DNA from: Strix aluco
Taxonomy: Eukaryota > Chordata > Aves > Strigiformes > Strigidae
Direction of reading: 5' to 3'
Assembly (NCBI RefSeq): GCF_031877795.1
Contig: NC_133931.1
Coordinates: 128,998,621 to 129,062,620 of the forward strand
DNA length: 64,000 bases
Within the stretch, counting starts at the first letter, position 1. Each line of letters starts with the position of its first letter. The translations under genes were made by a program, and so were the position numbers. Shown one piece after another: positions 38,455 through 49,875 of this stretch. Below the pieces are notes generated by a model. That model made no database searches and was not told the DNA's origin. It worked only from the letters and a program-made list of their open reading frames with translations.

Positions 38455-38456
38455 GC

Positions 38457-40232
38457 ATGGCCGAGCGGCGCGGGCCGGCGGCGAGCGGCGGCGGGGAAGT
38501 TGGCGGCAGCGGCGGGCGGCGGGCGGGCGGCGGCCGGTGCCCGCGGCTGCTGGTGCTGGTGCTGTGGGCGGCGGCGCTGCCGGCCGGGGGCCAGCCGCCG
38601 GCGCCGCAGTACAACGGCGAGCGGGGCATCTCCATCCCGGACCACGGCTACTGCCAGCCCATCTCCATCCCCCTCTGCACCGACATCGCCTACAACCAGA
38701 CCATCATGCCCAACCTGCTGGGCCACACCAACCAGGAGGACGCGGGGCTGGAGGTGCACCAGTTCTACCCGCTGGTGAAGGTGCAGTGCTCGGCCGAGCT
38801 CAAGTTCTTCCTCTGCTCCATGTACGCGCCGGTGTGCACCGTGCTGGAGCAGGCCCTGCCGCCCTGCCGCTCCCTCTGCGAGCGGGCACGCCAGGGCTGC
38901 GAGGCCCTCATGAACAAGTTCGGCTTCCAGTGGCCCGACACGCTGCGCTGCGAGAAGTTCCCGGTGCACGGGGCCGGCGAGCTCTGCGTGGGGCAAAACG
39001 CCTCCGAGCGCGGCACCCCCACGCCCGCTCTGCGCCCCGAGAGCTGGACCAGCAACCCCCAGCGCGGGGGCGGCGGCGGCGGCCCCGGGGGCGCGGGGCC
39101 CGGGGAGCCCCGCGGGCGCTTCTCCTGCCCGCGGGCGCTGAAGGTGCCCTCCTACCTGAACTACCGCTTCCTGGGGGAGAAGGACTGCGGGGCGCCCTGC
39201 GAGCCCGGCCGCCTCTACGGACTCATGTACTTCGGGCCCGAGGAGCTGCGCTTCTCCCGCACCTGGATCGGCATCTGGTCGGTGCTCTGCTGCGCCTCCA
39301 CCCTCTTCACCGTCCTCACCTACCTGGTGGACATGAAGCGGTTCAGCTACCCCGAGCGGCCCATCATCTTCCTCTCGGGCTGCTACACGGCGGTGGCCGT
39401 GGCCTACATCGCCGGCTTCCTCCTGGAGGAGAGGGTGGTCTGCAACGAGCGCTTCGCCGAGGACGGCTCCCGCACCGTGGCGCAGGGCACGAAGCGGGAG
39501 GGCTGCACCATCCTCTTCATGATGCTCTACTTCTTCGGCATGGCCAGCTCCATCTGGTGGGTCATCCTCTCCCTCACCTGGTTCCTGGCTGCCGGCATGA
39601 AGTGGGGCCACGAGGCCATTGAGGCCAACTCCCAGTACTTCCACCTGGCCGCCTGGGCCGTGCCGGCCATCAAGACCATCACCATCCTGGCCCTGGGGCA
39701 GGTGGACGGGGACGTCCTCAGCGGCGTCTGCTTCGTGGGCATCAACAACGTGGATGCTCTGCGGGGCTTCGTGCTGGCCCCCTTGTTCGTCTACCTGTTC
39801 ATCGGCACCTCCTTCCTGCTGGCCGGCTTCGTGTCCCTCTTCAGGATCCGCACCATCATGAAGCATGACGGCACCAAGACAGAAAAGCTGGAGAAGCTCA
39901 TGGTCAGGATAGGCATCTTCAGCGTCCTCTACACGGTGCCGGCCACCATCGTCATTGCCTGCTATTTTTACGAGCAAGCTTTTAGGGAACAGTGGGAGAG
40001 GAGCTGGGTCACGCAGAGCTGTAAGAGCTATGCCATCCCCTGCCCCAACAACCACAGCAGCCACCACCCGCCCATGAGCCCCGACTTCACCGTCTTCATG
40101 ATCAAGTATCTCATGACATTAATCGTGGGCATCACCTCGGGCTTCTGGATCTGGTCTGGGAAAACCCTGAACTCCTGGAGGAAGTTTTATACCAGGCTCA
40201 CCAACAGCAAGCAGGGCGAGACCACCGTCTGA
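38457..40232 (+). CDS. FZD1: Frizzled-1, Wnt receptor (single-exon gene)
   Basis: This encodes a 591-residue seven-pass receptor that binds Wnt proteins at the cell surface and signals through Dishevelled. In order: signal peptide with core [12 protein letters not shown] (31-42); cysteine-rich Wnt-binding domain with ten cysteines (66, 74, 111, 120, 127, 137, 141, 148, 165, 177); Gly-rich linker (203-216); seven membrane segments starting near 268, 303, 350, 396, 439, 486 and 543; the Dishevelled-binding KTxxxW motif at 569-574; and a C-terminal PDZ ligand ETTV. N-glycosylation sequons are at N80, N181 and N532. The [20 protein letters not shown] block and the linker favour FZD1 over FZD2 and FZD7. 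The start is the first in-frame ATG and has A at -3 and G at +4. It is shorter than mammalian FZD1 (about 647), mainly before the CRD. Codons end almost always in G or C. No breaks or missing key residues were seen. Confidence 0.96.
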   Translation: MAERRGPAASGGGEVGGSGGRRAGGGRCPRLLVLVLWAAALPAGGQPPAPQYNGERGISIPDHGYCQPISIPLCTDIAYNQTIMPNLLGHTNQEDAGLEVHQFYPLVKVQCSAELKFFLCSMYAPVCTVLEQALPPCRSLCERARQGCEALMNKFGFQWPDTLRCEKFPVHGAGELCVGQNASERGTPTPALRPESWTSNPQRGGGGGGPGGAGPGEPRGRFSCPRALKVPSYLNYRFLGEKDCGAPCEPGRLYGLMYFGPEELRFSRTWIGIWSVLCCASTLFTVLTYLVDMKRFSYPERPIIFLSGCYTAVAVAYIAGFLLEERVVCNERFAEDGSRTVAQGTKREGCTILFMMLYFFGMASSIWWVILSLTWFLAAGMKWGHEAIEANSQYFHLAAWAVPAIKTITILALGQVDGDVLSGVCFVGINNVDALRGFVLAPLFVYLFIGTSFLLAGFVSLFRIRTIMKHDGTKTEKLEKLMVRIGIFSVLYTVPATIVIACYFYEQAFREQWERSWVTQSCKSYAIPCPNNHSSHHPPMSPDFTVFMIKYLMTLIVGITSGFWIWSGKTLNSWRKFYTRLTNSKQGETTV

Positions 40233-40465
40233 GACCCCTGCCCGCCGGGCCGAGGGGATGGCGGCTGGCCGGAGGACCGGGGTTCTGCCTGGGGAAGCAG
40301 CTCCTTGTCCAGCCCGGGCAAACTCTGGGGACCCGCAGGCGGCGGGGAGTGGAGGATGAGCCAGGTGGGGACCCCGAGCCTGGGCCCGCCTGGCTCTGCC
40401 CTCCCTGCTCCTCTCGGGCTGGCTCCTGCAGGAACTGAACGCGCTGGCAGGTTGGGGGAGAGGGA

Positions 40466-40473
40466 TGTAAATA
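40466..40473 (+). promoter_or_regulatory. Pumilio response element in FZD1 3'UTR
   Basis: TGTAAATA is an exact match to the UGUANAUA site bound by Pumilio proteins, which repress or destabilise mRNAs. It lies 234 bases after the stop codon. The motif is short and could be by chance. Confidence 0.4.
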
Positions 40474-41443
40474 GCCTCTGTAAGATTTTGTAAGTATATT
40501 TGTATTTAAATTACAAAAATCTCACTTTTTTTAATTATTTAGGACACTTTTAACCCGTTTGCGGATTTTGCTTCCTCGCCCCTCTCCCCCCCTTTTTTTT
40601 TTATTTAAGGAAAAAAAAAAAAAAGCGTTGGATTTTTTATTTCTTAGGGCAGGACGGGAAAAACTACCGGTAAGAGAAACCAAAAGAAACCCCTTTCTTC
40701 TGCCCCCCGCAGGTTCTGTAATGGCTTTGCTGGGAGTTTCAGTGGCATGAGCGGCAGGGCCGGGGCGAGGCTGCTGCCGGGGGCGCCTCCTGGGGGGGGC
40801 TGGACCCCGCTCCCCGCTGCCGGAGGTCGGGGCCGGTGGGCCTGGGGAGGAGCGCCCGTTCCCGCCCCGGTCCCCCCGCCTGGCCCCGGCCGGGAGGGCA
40901 TCGGCAGCCGGCCGGCCGCGGCGCAGGGCCGGCCTCTCGCCTCGCCTCGCCCCGGCCCGGCCCGGCCGGGAGGAGCCCCGCTGAGCCCGGCGGGGCCCGA
41001 AACAACAGCCAGCCCTGCCCGGCCTCTCTGCGGAGGGAGAGCCTCTCCGCGGTGCCCGGGGCTGGAGGGGGGAGGGGGGGGGGCTGTGCCTGCCGGCTGC
41101 TCTCTTCCAGCTTTATAAAATTGATGCAAACGCAGCATATCGTTTGAGAGGAGTTGGCCTGTTTTGTTGTAGGAGTTGAGGTTTAACGCCGTCTGCACCT
41201 GTAGCACGTCTGATGGCTTAGGAGGTGGATGGGGACATAGATATACCAAACTTCTCTTTTGTTGTTTTGGTGGTTTTGTTTTTTTTTTTTTTTTAAGCGC
41301 GCTTTTCCGTCGGAAGGTGTGAGCCAGGCCGGGGCTCTGCGGGGCACCCCACGGGCGCTCCCCCCGGCCCCGGCCCCCTCCCTGCCGCGGGCTGGGGTTG
41401 GCAGGATCAGGAAACACGGGCTCAGTAAAAAGAGCGTCATCGG

Positions 41444-41449
41444 AATAAA
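41444..41449 (+). terminator. Proximal polyadenylation signal candidate of FZD1
   Basis: AATAAA followed 17 bases later by a run of about 14 T residues, an arrangement typical of a cleavage site with a U-rich downstream element. It lies at the point where the GC-rich island ends. Confidence 0.45.
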
Positions 41450-42110
41450 ACGCAGCATTCAGATTTTTTTTTTTTCTCCTTAATTATATCCATACGCTGG
41501 CTCTTCATTTGGGAAACACTGGAGCCATTGCCATTCCCCTGAATTTTAATTCATTGACATTTAATTCATTACACATTATGAGGGTGTGATGATTTTTGCC
41601 AGTAGTAAAAACAAAGGAAGAGAAAACAGAAAGCCAGAACGTTTAAGCGCTCTGGTCGGATGTGAGACCTTAAAGAGCCTCTGCTGTCTTTTTTTTTCTC
41701 CTCTTTTTTGTTCGGTACAGTAATAACATTGCATACTGCAAAGATAAGATACCATGTGTTGAGGATATCTACTACCTTGTATGCTCCTGGGTCTGTGGGA
41801 TTGTGCTTCATACAAAAAAAAAAAGGTTAAAAATGAAATTGTAACTTTCGACAGATGCATTTGAATATTTAGTCCTCTGTATGAAAAACAGCAGAATGCT
41901 TCTCTCCTGATTGTATTGTTTTAAACTTTTTTTATATTACAAATGCCTGTATTTAGGTTCATAAACATTATCTATGGCTACCATACCCTGAAATGCAAAA
42001 TTATTTGAATTTGGTATGCATTTATTTCTGTTCATTATCACAAGATCATCTATATTTATAGAGGAATAGAAATTTATATATATTAAATACCATATTTTTA
42101 ATTTCTCTGA

Positions 42111-42116
42111 AATAAA
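42111..42116 (+). terminator. Polyadenylation signal candidate of FZD1
   Basis: AATAAA preceded by AT-rich sequence and followed by GAGGTTTTGTACAAAACTAT and then TTGTCCTTTTACG, a U/GU-rich downstream element at the right distance. It is a likely distal end for a transcript of about 4 kb. Confidence 0.5.
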
Positions 42117-44834
42117 TTGAGGTTTTGTACAAAACTATCTTGTCCTTTTACGTATTCCTCTGACTAACTCAAATACTATGTGAAAGCATTGTATATACTA
42201 TACTGTGCTTTTACTATATACTACAAGTTGTGTGGGATTCCTTTTTTCTTTTCTTGTGTTGAGTTCACAGTAACAAGCTGGAATTCAGTGTAGGAATTCA
42301 TTGTGCATTTTGGTTTTTATCTCTGGGCCGGTCTAGATTAATCCTTCAAAAGAAGTAATGTAAACTGTTCAAGATCTCTGACAGGGTATGGTCGGTGGTG
42401 TGAAATCCAAGAAGAGATCTGCTATATGGCAGGAGAAGAAAGAAGCTCACCAGTTCTTTTTTTTTGGTTTTGTTTTTTGTTAAAGAAAAGGGTTCTCTCA
42501 ACGTAGCCTTTTTTCTCCCTTTCCTATTAAGAAAAAAAAAAGATTTTTTCACTGCTCAAAATGACACTCAGTCTAATGTCAGAATAATATTGACAGAATA
42601 TTTTAATGAGTAAAATAGTTTTGTTTTCCTGAACTTGGGGTGTTTGGTTAATCCAGAGTTAAACGGTATGTGCATGGAAGCGTTTCAGCTTTATGGAAAG
42701 TACAGGCATTCTTAAACCTTTCAACACAACACATCCTTTTTTTTTTTTTTTTATCTAATTCATTGTTCGAAGTGGTGTTCTGTAAGCATGAGTTTGTTAG
42801 GAAAGACTGGCTAATTATGAGGCTTGATTTCTTATTTCCAGTGTTATAAGCTAGTACAACATTTCATTCTGTAGATCTAGAGGAAGATGTAAATGATTTG
42901 TGGCTCGTTTACATTTTTTCAAATCATGATGTGTAAACATCCATAGAGAAGTAAGGGAAGCTTAAAATTTCTCTAAGGAGGTGACACAAGAGGGCAAGAT
43001 TTTTTCTGTTACTTTAAAATTTGTTTTACATAAGCATAGTTCCTACTTTCTCAGATACTCTGCACATTTTTCTCAAGTTCCCCCCTCCCCCCCCTTTTTT
43101 TTTTCTTTTATATTTTAGCATTTAAAATTGTACTGGTCAGCACTCAGCTAATGAAGTACAAACCATTCCATTTCAGTTGCAGTGGAATTCTTTTTGGTCG
43201 GTGTATAATTACATTTGAGCCGTTTTGACTGATCTGTTTTCTTGCAGCTGAACGTATGTGATTTATTTATGCATGGGAGGAGACGTTTATTTGTAATGGA
43301 GACTTTGTATTTACGGAAGGGATGGGAGGACCAATTTTTAAAAAAAACTTTAAAGAGATGAATAATAGAATTGTTGTTTCTACATGAAGTAAAATGTGAA
43401 TATTTGCAGTTCATGATTTGCAGCAGATATGGATCCCCTTCAGTTCTTTGGGATTTTTTTCATAGATTGCTGAGCTGAAGCTCCATGTTCAGTCTTGGTT
43501 ATTTTAATAAATCTGCTAGAGAGCACAATGTGATCACTTAAAAATAATTTAAAAGAGCAACCCCTTGCTTTTCTGTTTGCTAGCTTTTGTGAACTTTCAC
43601 AGGGCAGTAATTTGCCAAGGTCACAGTTGTTACTAAATTCTGTGGTGCTATCTGTATGACTCACCTATCTTTTTATACTTTTATATCTCAACACATAATG
43701 GTATTTGAGACTCTTTATTAATATGATACAAAGGTGTCTTTTGCATGGGTATATTGCAGTCCTCACTAAGGTTTTACCTCACTGTTAAAACCAAGCTATC
43801 CATTGCTCCAGGGAATTTAGATTGGGATTTTTACAACACAGTCTGTATAATTGATGTACCATGTTTACCAGAGAAAATATCGCTGTATACAAAGATGCAG
43901 TGTTGCCCAGTTCTCTTGTCCGTGACAAGAAAGATAATACAAGAACAAAACTGTGCTATAACAAAGTTTGTTGGGCTAGAAGTACTTGTTAAGGCATTCC
44001 TTAGTCAACAGCTTTGCTTTCTCTCATGGGATATATTTATAGCCTGAAATGAAGGGGCACTCAGAATCACCATTCCCCTGAAGAGGGCTGTAGCCTGGAG
44101 AGCTGGGGATGCTGATTTACGGTTCATCCTTCAGTAACAGTAATGCTCTTTAATGTAGTGGCAAATTTGTGGTATTGGGAGTGAAATTATATGCTGTTTC
44201 CATAACAAATCCTATTGGGAAGGAGAAGGATTTCTGGTTTGTTCATACAGTAATGCTCCAAATTTCTGGTATATGCACGTACTTTCAGCAGTGTTGGGTT
44301 TTTTTAATTGAGTGTCAGAGCTACAACCTAGTGGGCCTGAATTCTGCCCTCTGGGTGATGCCCACCCTTCTGCTGCCATCCCAGTGCTTGTTGTTGGGCA
44401 ATTGTTGTTGTTGGAGTACAATTACAGGTGGCTGAGGATCCCTTTCATTTAAATGGACAGTATTTGCATTTTTTAATTATTCAAAGAATGATAATTAGGC
44501 ATGAGAAGCGGCTGCCGTATATGTACAGGATGAATATTTTCCAAAATGGCCTATAGGCTAGTACCTCATCAGTCTCTTGCCACTCCCAGACACAAGAGAC
44601 AACTTCCAGACTAACACGGTGATCCCCTTGAAAAGGTGTGCAGCCTGCAGCTGACCAGAAAAAGCAATCGTGGGTTTGGTGTGACATAACTAGTTTAAAA
44701 TTATTGAGGGTACCCTTGCAAAACGTTTGCGTTTGTGTGACGTTAACTTCTCCATCCCAGTGCTGCATGGCCTCAGAAGGAGCTTCAGCGAGCAAAACTC
44801 ATGAAAGCTGAAGAGGCAGTAAAAGCTTAAATAC

Positions 44835-44872
44835 TTGCCTGTAAAAATAAGGAAACTGAGGTAAGGCTCTGT
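44835..44872 (-). repeat. MIR-like fragment
   Basis: CTTGCCTGTAAAAATAAGGA and AACTGAGGTAAGGCTCTG match the reverse complement of the MIR segment 'cagagcctcagtttcctcatctgtaaaatgg'. It is only about 38 bp long. Confidence 0.5.
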
Positions 44873-46217
44873 TTTCATCGCAAATTGACCCTCTAGTGCT
44901 CAAACACTGGAACTGCATTATATTTGATGTTTCCAGTGACAGCACTACAGGATTGTGTGTCAATACTGTGCAAAATCACTTATGCATATCAGCCTGCCCC
45001 TTTTTAATTCTCCTAGATTCCTACTAGTTGTTGTTTGCACTTGTTGAACCCAAAGCATCATTGCTCTGCATGTTATGCAAACTTAAGAGTGAATGGATCG
45101 TCTGGATTCTGAATTCAAACGTTGATTTAAAAATGCAAGTTCTTTAGCTGCTTGGTCCCATTAGAAGTGAGGGTTGCTCTGGGGTCTGTAGCTGTGGGAG
45201 CTTGTCATATTTGTAAATCTCTTGCCTCTGTTCATCAGTTGAGCTGGAAGGCTTAGGCAATGATTCACGCTCATATGGAGAAACGGAACTTTTGTTTTTC
45301 TTCAGACTGAACCCCTTGCTGCCTGTGTGTTTACAGCAGAGAAGTGTCGCCAGAGAAGTGCTGTGTTCTGAAGCTCCTGATCCATTCTGAAATAGCAGTA
45401 CCTTAATTTTAAAAATGGGTTAGCAGGTTTAGGAAGCAAAGCATGGTGACTTAATGCTTAGGCTTTGCTGTTCACAGTTTAGTTTTTAGAAGTCTTCCAA
45501 GCATTTTAAGATATGAAATAGCTGCTTAAGGACAAACTAAGCACGCCAGGATTAGGTCCTGGACACGCTGCAAGCATTATGAGCCCCATAGTCATTTGAG
45601 AGTAGCCCAGTGATAGTATTAAAACAGAGTAAATAATACTATGACCTGTAAAAAAAAAAGAATGGCATAATTGCATTTACTTGCCAGCTGAAATTCACTC
45701 TGCACCTTTACTTAGTTATTTGAGGTCACTAAACGGAGAAGCAAATACCATTTCTGTCATATGGGAGAGATTTCAGTGAATTAGCAAAATGGGCCTTAAT
45801 AAGCAATATATAATTGCAAGTGCAACATTTTCCAGATAAAAGCAATACCACTTTGATAGTTTAGTTGTAGACAGTGCTTTTAAAATTTTAAATGCTTTAA
45901 GAAAACATGCTGATTTTGTATGCCATGACAACTGTGTTTCAGATCTCAACTTGTGTTTAGTCTAAACTTCCAGGGTAACCACATCAGAGTCTTCCAGGCA
46001 TGAGGTCTTGCCCTCGTTTGCATTCAAATCAGCAGCATTAAGTTGCTTATCTTGAGGTTGAATAAATAAACTCTAGTCTTCTACTCAGACAACACTTAAT
46101 GAAGACCCACATTCAGCCACTGACCTTGTGTGAAATGCTGCTGGGTTGAGACCCCACAAGCCTTGTCCGAGTATCCCAAAGGCTTTGTTGCAGTGCATGA
46201 AAGTATTGGACATGACT

Positions 46218-46272
46218 GAACTGCACTCAGGTGTAAATTTGTCAATAACCATTAAACTCTGGTGTAAACGTG
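46218..46272. repeat. Ancient foldback element fragment
   Basis: ACTGCACTCAGGTGTAAATTT and, 24 bases later, ACTCTGGTGTAAACG resemble the 'ccagtgtaaatcaggagtaactcc...ggagttacactggtgtaaa' palindromic element of sauropsid DNA. Diverged. Confidence 0.4.
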
Positions 46273-47499
46273 CTGCGTTGGGAGGCTTGTGTCAGCCGCC
46301 ATGAAAAATATTTTTGATGGACTATCTTAGAAATAACATCTTGAGAAATACTGAAGTGATAGACTTTTATTTGCAATTAGCTGTGTTTTGGATAGTTGCA
46401 TTATTAATGGTTTGTAATGTTTAATACACTGTTATCCTAGGTTAACATATAAGGCCACTGTATGTCAGTAGTGCAGCACACTATGTGGAACTTGTCCACA
46501 TTATAATATCACCAGGATCCCTTGGGTTAGGGAGAACAGGTTTTTTGTCTAGATCTGGCATAACTTGGCTAATATTAATTGCTTGCTACAGGACAAATTT
46601 AAAAGTCACTTATCGTGGGATAGTTTGATGACAAAGATCACAAGAAAAATGAAAGTGGCCTGTGTCCCTCAGGTGGGATGTCCTGATGCTGTTTTCTTGC
46701 ATGCTCATTTGCATAATTTGGATTATTTTGTAACTGTTTTACATTCTGTGACTCAGTGCTAGTCTCATTGCTCTGTTTAAGTGAGACTAACAGTATGACT
46801 CACCAATGCTCTATGACTTGTCCTGTTGTCTTGTTCATGTTAATTACTATTGCTTTGTTACTGGTGGCTTGTTTGACCTCCACTAACATGCTCAGAGTAC
46901 TACAGAAGTTAAGGACAGGACTGATAGCCACAGGAGCATGCAGTCTGAGCAAGACAAGAGCATGTCAGTTCCCACTGGCAGTCTGTCTACCACCAGTTCA
47001 ATGCCTGCTGCAGCATCTTGGGCGCTGGACTGTCACCTTCCCTCAGAGGTAACGTTTGCAGTCTTCTGCAGACTCCATGGATGTCCTACTGGCAGCAGCA
47101 CTAATGGGGCTGTGCTGAATTGGCTCATTTTCCTGGCTGCCTGAGCAATGTGCTGGCTCTTGTTTTTCCCCCACCTACCTAGGGTGGAGGCTATCCTGGC
47201 TGCTCTTAATCCCTGCATTTGACAGAGAAAGTTATGGGCAGTATGTGCCATTACAACACCCCCAGCCGACCTGTGGCTCATAATCTGTTGCTCGCTTGCC
47301 CATGCCCTCTTGGATAACCTCACTGGAAGTTGCCTAGCTCTAACCATTGCCAGAATATAACTCATTCAGATCCCAGTTTATTTGTGAGGACTCACTGTGC
47401 AGTGTTCATCATGTTCATCACAAAATCATTGCTGTCCAAATAGAGAAGTGACAAGTTGTCTGACAGATTCTTTATTCTCTTTATTCATGACATTTTACT

Positions 47500-47545
47500 G
47501 TTAAATACAAGCACAAATACTATCCCCAAGGAGCTGATCTTGAGT
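47500..47545 (+). repeat. Possible fragment of the same ancient repeat as 61335-61534
   Basis: AATACTATCCCCAAGGAGCT followed by GATCTTGAGTTAA resembles the 'gtccctgccccaaagagcttacaatctaa' part of that element. The match is short. Confidence 0.3.
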
Positions 47546-49020
47546 TAATACCAAGAGTGTAGTGTGAGCAAATAAGGATTTTCCACTTGTTCAAATACAA
47601 ATATTACTGTGCATTATGATAAATTGGCTCTATGTGAAATTGAGAAGGGTGTGATCACAACTTCATGATTGCCTTCAGTAAAATGAGCGTTTCATTTATA
47701 GCCTACTTCTGTACAAATGCATCAAAAGAGGAAATAAAATAATTAAAAAAGAGCCAACACAAAACCTAAGGATGGGCTTCTCAAAATATTTATATAAATG
47801 AAAAAAATTGCAGGATAAACAGCTCATCACAAAGTCAGATTTCGCTATGACTTGTTAACTTTTCAGTACTTCTTTGTCTATAGTGGTGAAAATGTCACTT
47901 TTATTTTCTGTGAACAGGAAGGGGGAATTAGTCACTTCTTAGCATGAAGCCCTGTTAAAAGACTGCAAGTAGTTTATTTATTTACTTAATTAAAAAAAAT
48001 TCTAATTCAGAGGGAAGTGAAAATTTGGCAACATGCTCAAGGGGTTAGTATTTTGTAGGATTGGGCACTTCACTGTTACTGAAATTAATGGAAGGAAATG
48101 GTGCTCAGCTGCAAAAGTAAGAAAATGGGATCTGACCAATTCCAGTTAGGAGCTGCAGCTGGGATGGCTGTAATGTGGTGTCTGAGCATAGTCTCCCATT
48201 TCCTGACACAAAGGCAAAGATTTGCAGCTCCTGAGTGGTGGCGTGTACTGGCCTTAAGCCCACATGTGACAACAAATGGAGACTGCTTTGATGAACGCTG
48301 CTAGACCTGGCATCCTTGGGGTTGTGCTGAGGCTGCTGTCCCCTGGTGTTGAGGACATGAGGGGAGAGAGATGGAAATGGGGGCTGGGGAAGGCAGGGGT
48401 CTGTGGTGTGTGGACAAGGAGAGGTTGGAGAGGCAGGAGAATGAAGAGGTACTGCTAGGGGCAAGGCAGTGGGAGATGGTTGTCTGTGTGGGCCAGGTTT
48501 GAGATGATGAACTGGGAACTATGGCTGTGTAGGCTTAGTACCTCTCCTGCCAAGGGTAGTTGAAGGCCACCATAACTCAGATGTGGGAAGGGGTCGGCCT
48601 CCCAGAGTGTGCAGAAACCATGGGGAGGTCCTCCAACATGTGTCCCAGAGTCGTGGAAGATGGAGGCAGGGAAAAAGCTTTTTGTCTGGGTGTTTCTGAA
48701 TCACAAGAAGACAAAAGCTTCTTTGTTGCTTCACAGAAGAGGGACAAGGAGAGTGGGCTGCAAAGGTGGGGCTGTGGGTGGTGGTGGGCTGGGGAGCAGG
48801 GCAGGGTGAGGAGCCCAACCAGAGCCGGCTTGCTCTAGATGGCTACCACAGGGTTTCCACCAGATTTCCCTGGATCCTGTTTTCCACTCCAAGATTAAAA
48901 AGCTCCCCTCAGGGGAGAACGAAAAGGAAATTGTGTGGTAGACTTTGCTATGTTTCCAGATTACTTTTTCCATAGAAGTGGGCAGTTGGGCCCAGTGTTT
49001 CTTAGGATATCTTTACAGTA

Positions 49021-49095
49021 AGGGTAAAATCCCAGTTCTGCTGAAGGCTATAGTGAGCCTCCCGTTGGCCTCAGGAGGGCTGTAATTTCATCTCG
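49021..49095. repeat. Ancient foldback element
   Basis: GGTAAAATCCCAGTTCTGCT GAAGG at the left and GGCCTCAGGAGGGCTGTAAT TTCATC at the right are diverged inverse halves. They match an element whose halves read 'gtgaaatcctggccccattgaag' and 'cttcaatggggccaggatttcac'. Confidence 0.5.
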
Positions 49096-49814
49096 GCTTC
49101 AAGACGCATTAGGAAGTGCATGGAGATCCTGGGGACAGAAAAAGGGAAAGTAAAAAAATAAAGATTTCTCATCCAAAAGCTGTTCATAGTGCTTAGTTCA
49201 TTTCATCAGGCTTCAAAATATTTTCAGTTTTTCTGATCCTGTTTATTAAGGGTATATAGGTACTATCCAGGGGCAGACATTATTTAAGCATTTGTGACTT
49301 CAGTACCTCATTCCTGTTTGTCAAAAAAAAAAAATCAGGATTAGTTTCTTAAAAATGATCAGTTACAGAATATTGGTTTGATTTTAGGGTCCTTTTTTCT
49401 TTTTTTTTTTTTTTTGTAGAAGAAGTTGTAATCTATTTGAAGTGTGGGGCTACTTTTATTTCTATGTGGGTTGACAATCTGAATGTCTAGCAGGTATTTC
49501 TGCTATCATTTGTTTTTCCAATTCTTTGTAAAAGTCCCATTTTGTACTTTCTCAGAAGTGTTTTTTCTTGCAGCAGATCTGGAAATAGCTTTTCTTCACA
49601 GCCAGTGAGAGGATGTGTACCATCCGTGAAGGCAGCCTGGAGAACAGGCACAGGCAAACTGCAAAACAACATTAACTTGTGGAATTAACACTTCATGTTG
49701 ACACCCATTAAAAGTATTTGGAGATTGACTCAGCCTGCCCATGTTGCACAAATAACATGCTTGGCTCTGAATGATTCAAGATCTTATCTGATCTCAGTGC
49801 AAGTTCAGTGTGGA

Positions 49815-49875
49815 GGGCCTGATCCTGTTCTCATTAACCTCCAAAGGAGTTTTGCTTCTCACTTCAAAGAGAATT
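49815..49875. repeat. Ancient foldback element
   Basis: GGGCCTGATCCTGTTCTCAT, then TAACCTCCAAAGGAGTTTTG and CTTCTCACTTCAAAGAG follow the palindromic 'gggcctgatcctgctcccattgaagtcaatggg agttttgccattgacttcaatgg' element. It lies less than 800 bp from the copy at 49021. Confidence 0.55.

Larger units (their letters stand above)
37380..38456 (+). promoter_or_regulatory. FZD1: FZD1 promoter and 5' leader region
   Basis: The transcription start cannot be fixed from sequence. The region contains a C-rich tract (37643-37670), GC boxes, CGG/GGC repeats (38230-38275, 38399-38425) and several upstream ATGs: 37445 (26 codons, stop 37523-37525), 37690 (48 codons, stop 37834-37836), 38227 (13 codons) and 38371 (27 codons). 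Which of these are in the mRNA depends on the start site. The FZD1 frame is open upstream to about 37410 but has no ATG before 38457. Confidence 0.6.
37370..41410. promoter_or_regulatory. CpG island covering FZD1
   Basis: From about 37370 to 41410 GC content and CpG frequency are far above the AT-rich flanks. The island covers the presumed promoter, the whole CDS and the first part of the 3'UTR. GC boxes (CCGCCC or GGGCGG type) are numerous upstream of the CDS, and I see no convincing TATA box, so a dispersed CpG-island promoter is expected. Edges are judged by eye. Confidence 0.85.
40233..42135 (+). other. FZD1: FZD1 3'UTR (shortest likely extent)
   Basis: After the TGA the sequence stays GC-rich to about 41400 and then becomes AT-rich. 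A Pumilio-type site TGTAAATA lies at 40466-40473, followed by a TGTAAGATTTTGTAAG stretch. AATAAA hexamers occur at 41444-41449 (followed by a long T run) and at 42111-42116 (followed by TTGTCCTTTTACG). Further hexamers, for example 43506-43511, mean that a longer 3'UTR is possible, as in mammals. A G-rich tract is at 41064-41083. Confidence 0.6.

Noticed and set aside
37410..38456. Treating FZD1 as a 940-residue protein
   Set aside because: The frame begins at TTG, not ATG, and no in-frame ATG occurs before 38457. Starting at 38457 gives a signal peptide and the family length.
38537..39622. 361-codon open frame in another plus frame inside FZD1
   Set aside because: It is out of frame with the conserved receptor and rich in Ala/Arg/Pro/Leu, the product of the same GC bias.
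38097..40067. 656-codon open frame on the minus strand across FZD1
   Set aside because: It is the antisense shadow of a CDS whose codons nearly all end in G or C, which suppresses stops in that frame. Its translation is compositionally biased and has no domain.
40644..41417. 257-codon minus-strand frame downstream of FZD1
   Set aside because: It lies in the GC-rich 3'UTR part of the island, is Pro/Gly/Arg low complexity and overlaps other chance frames.
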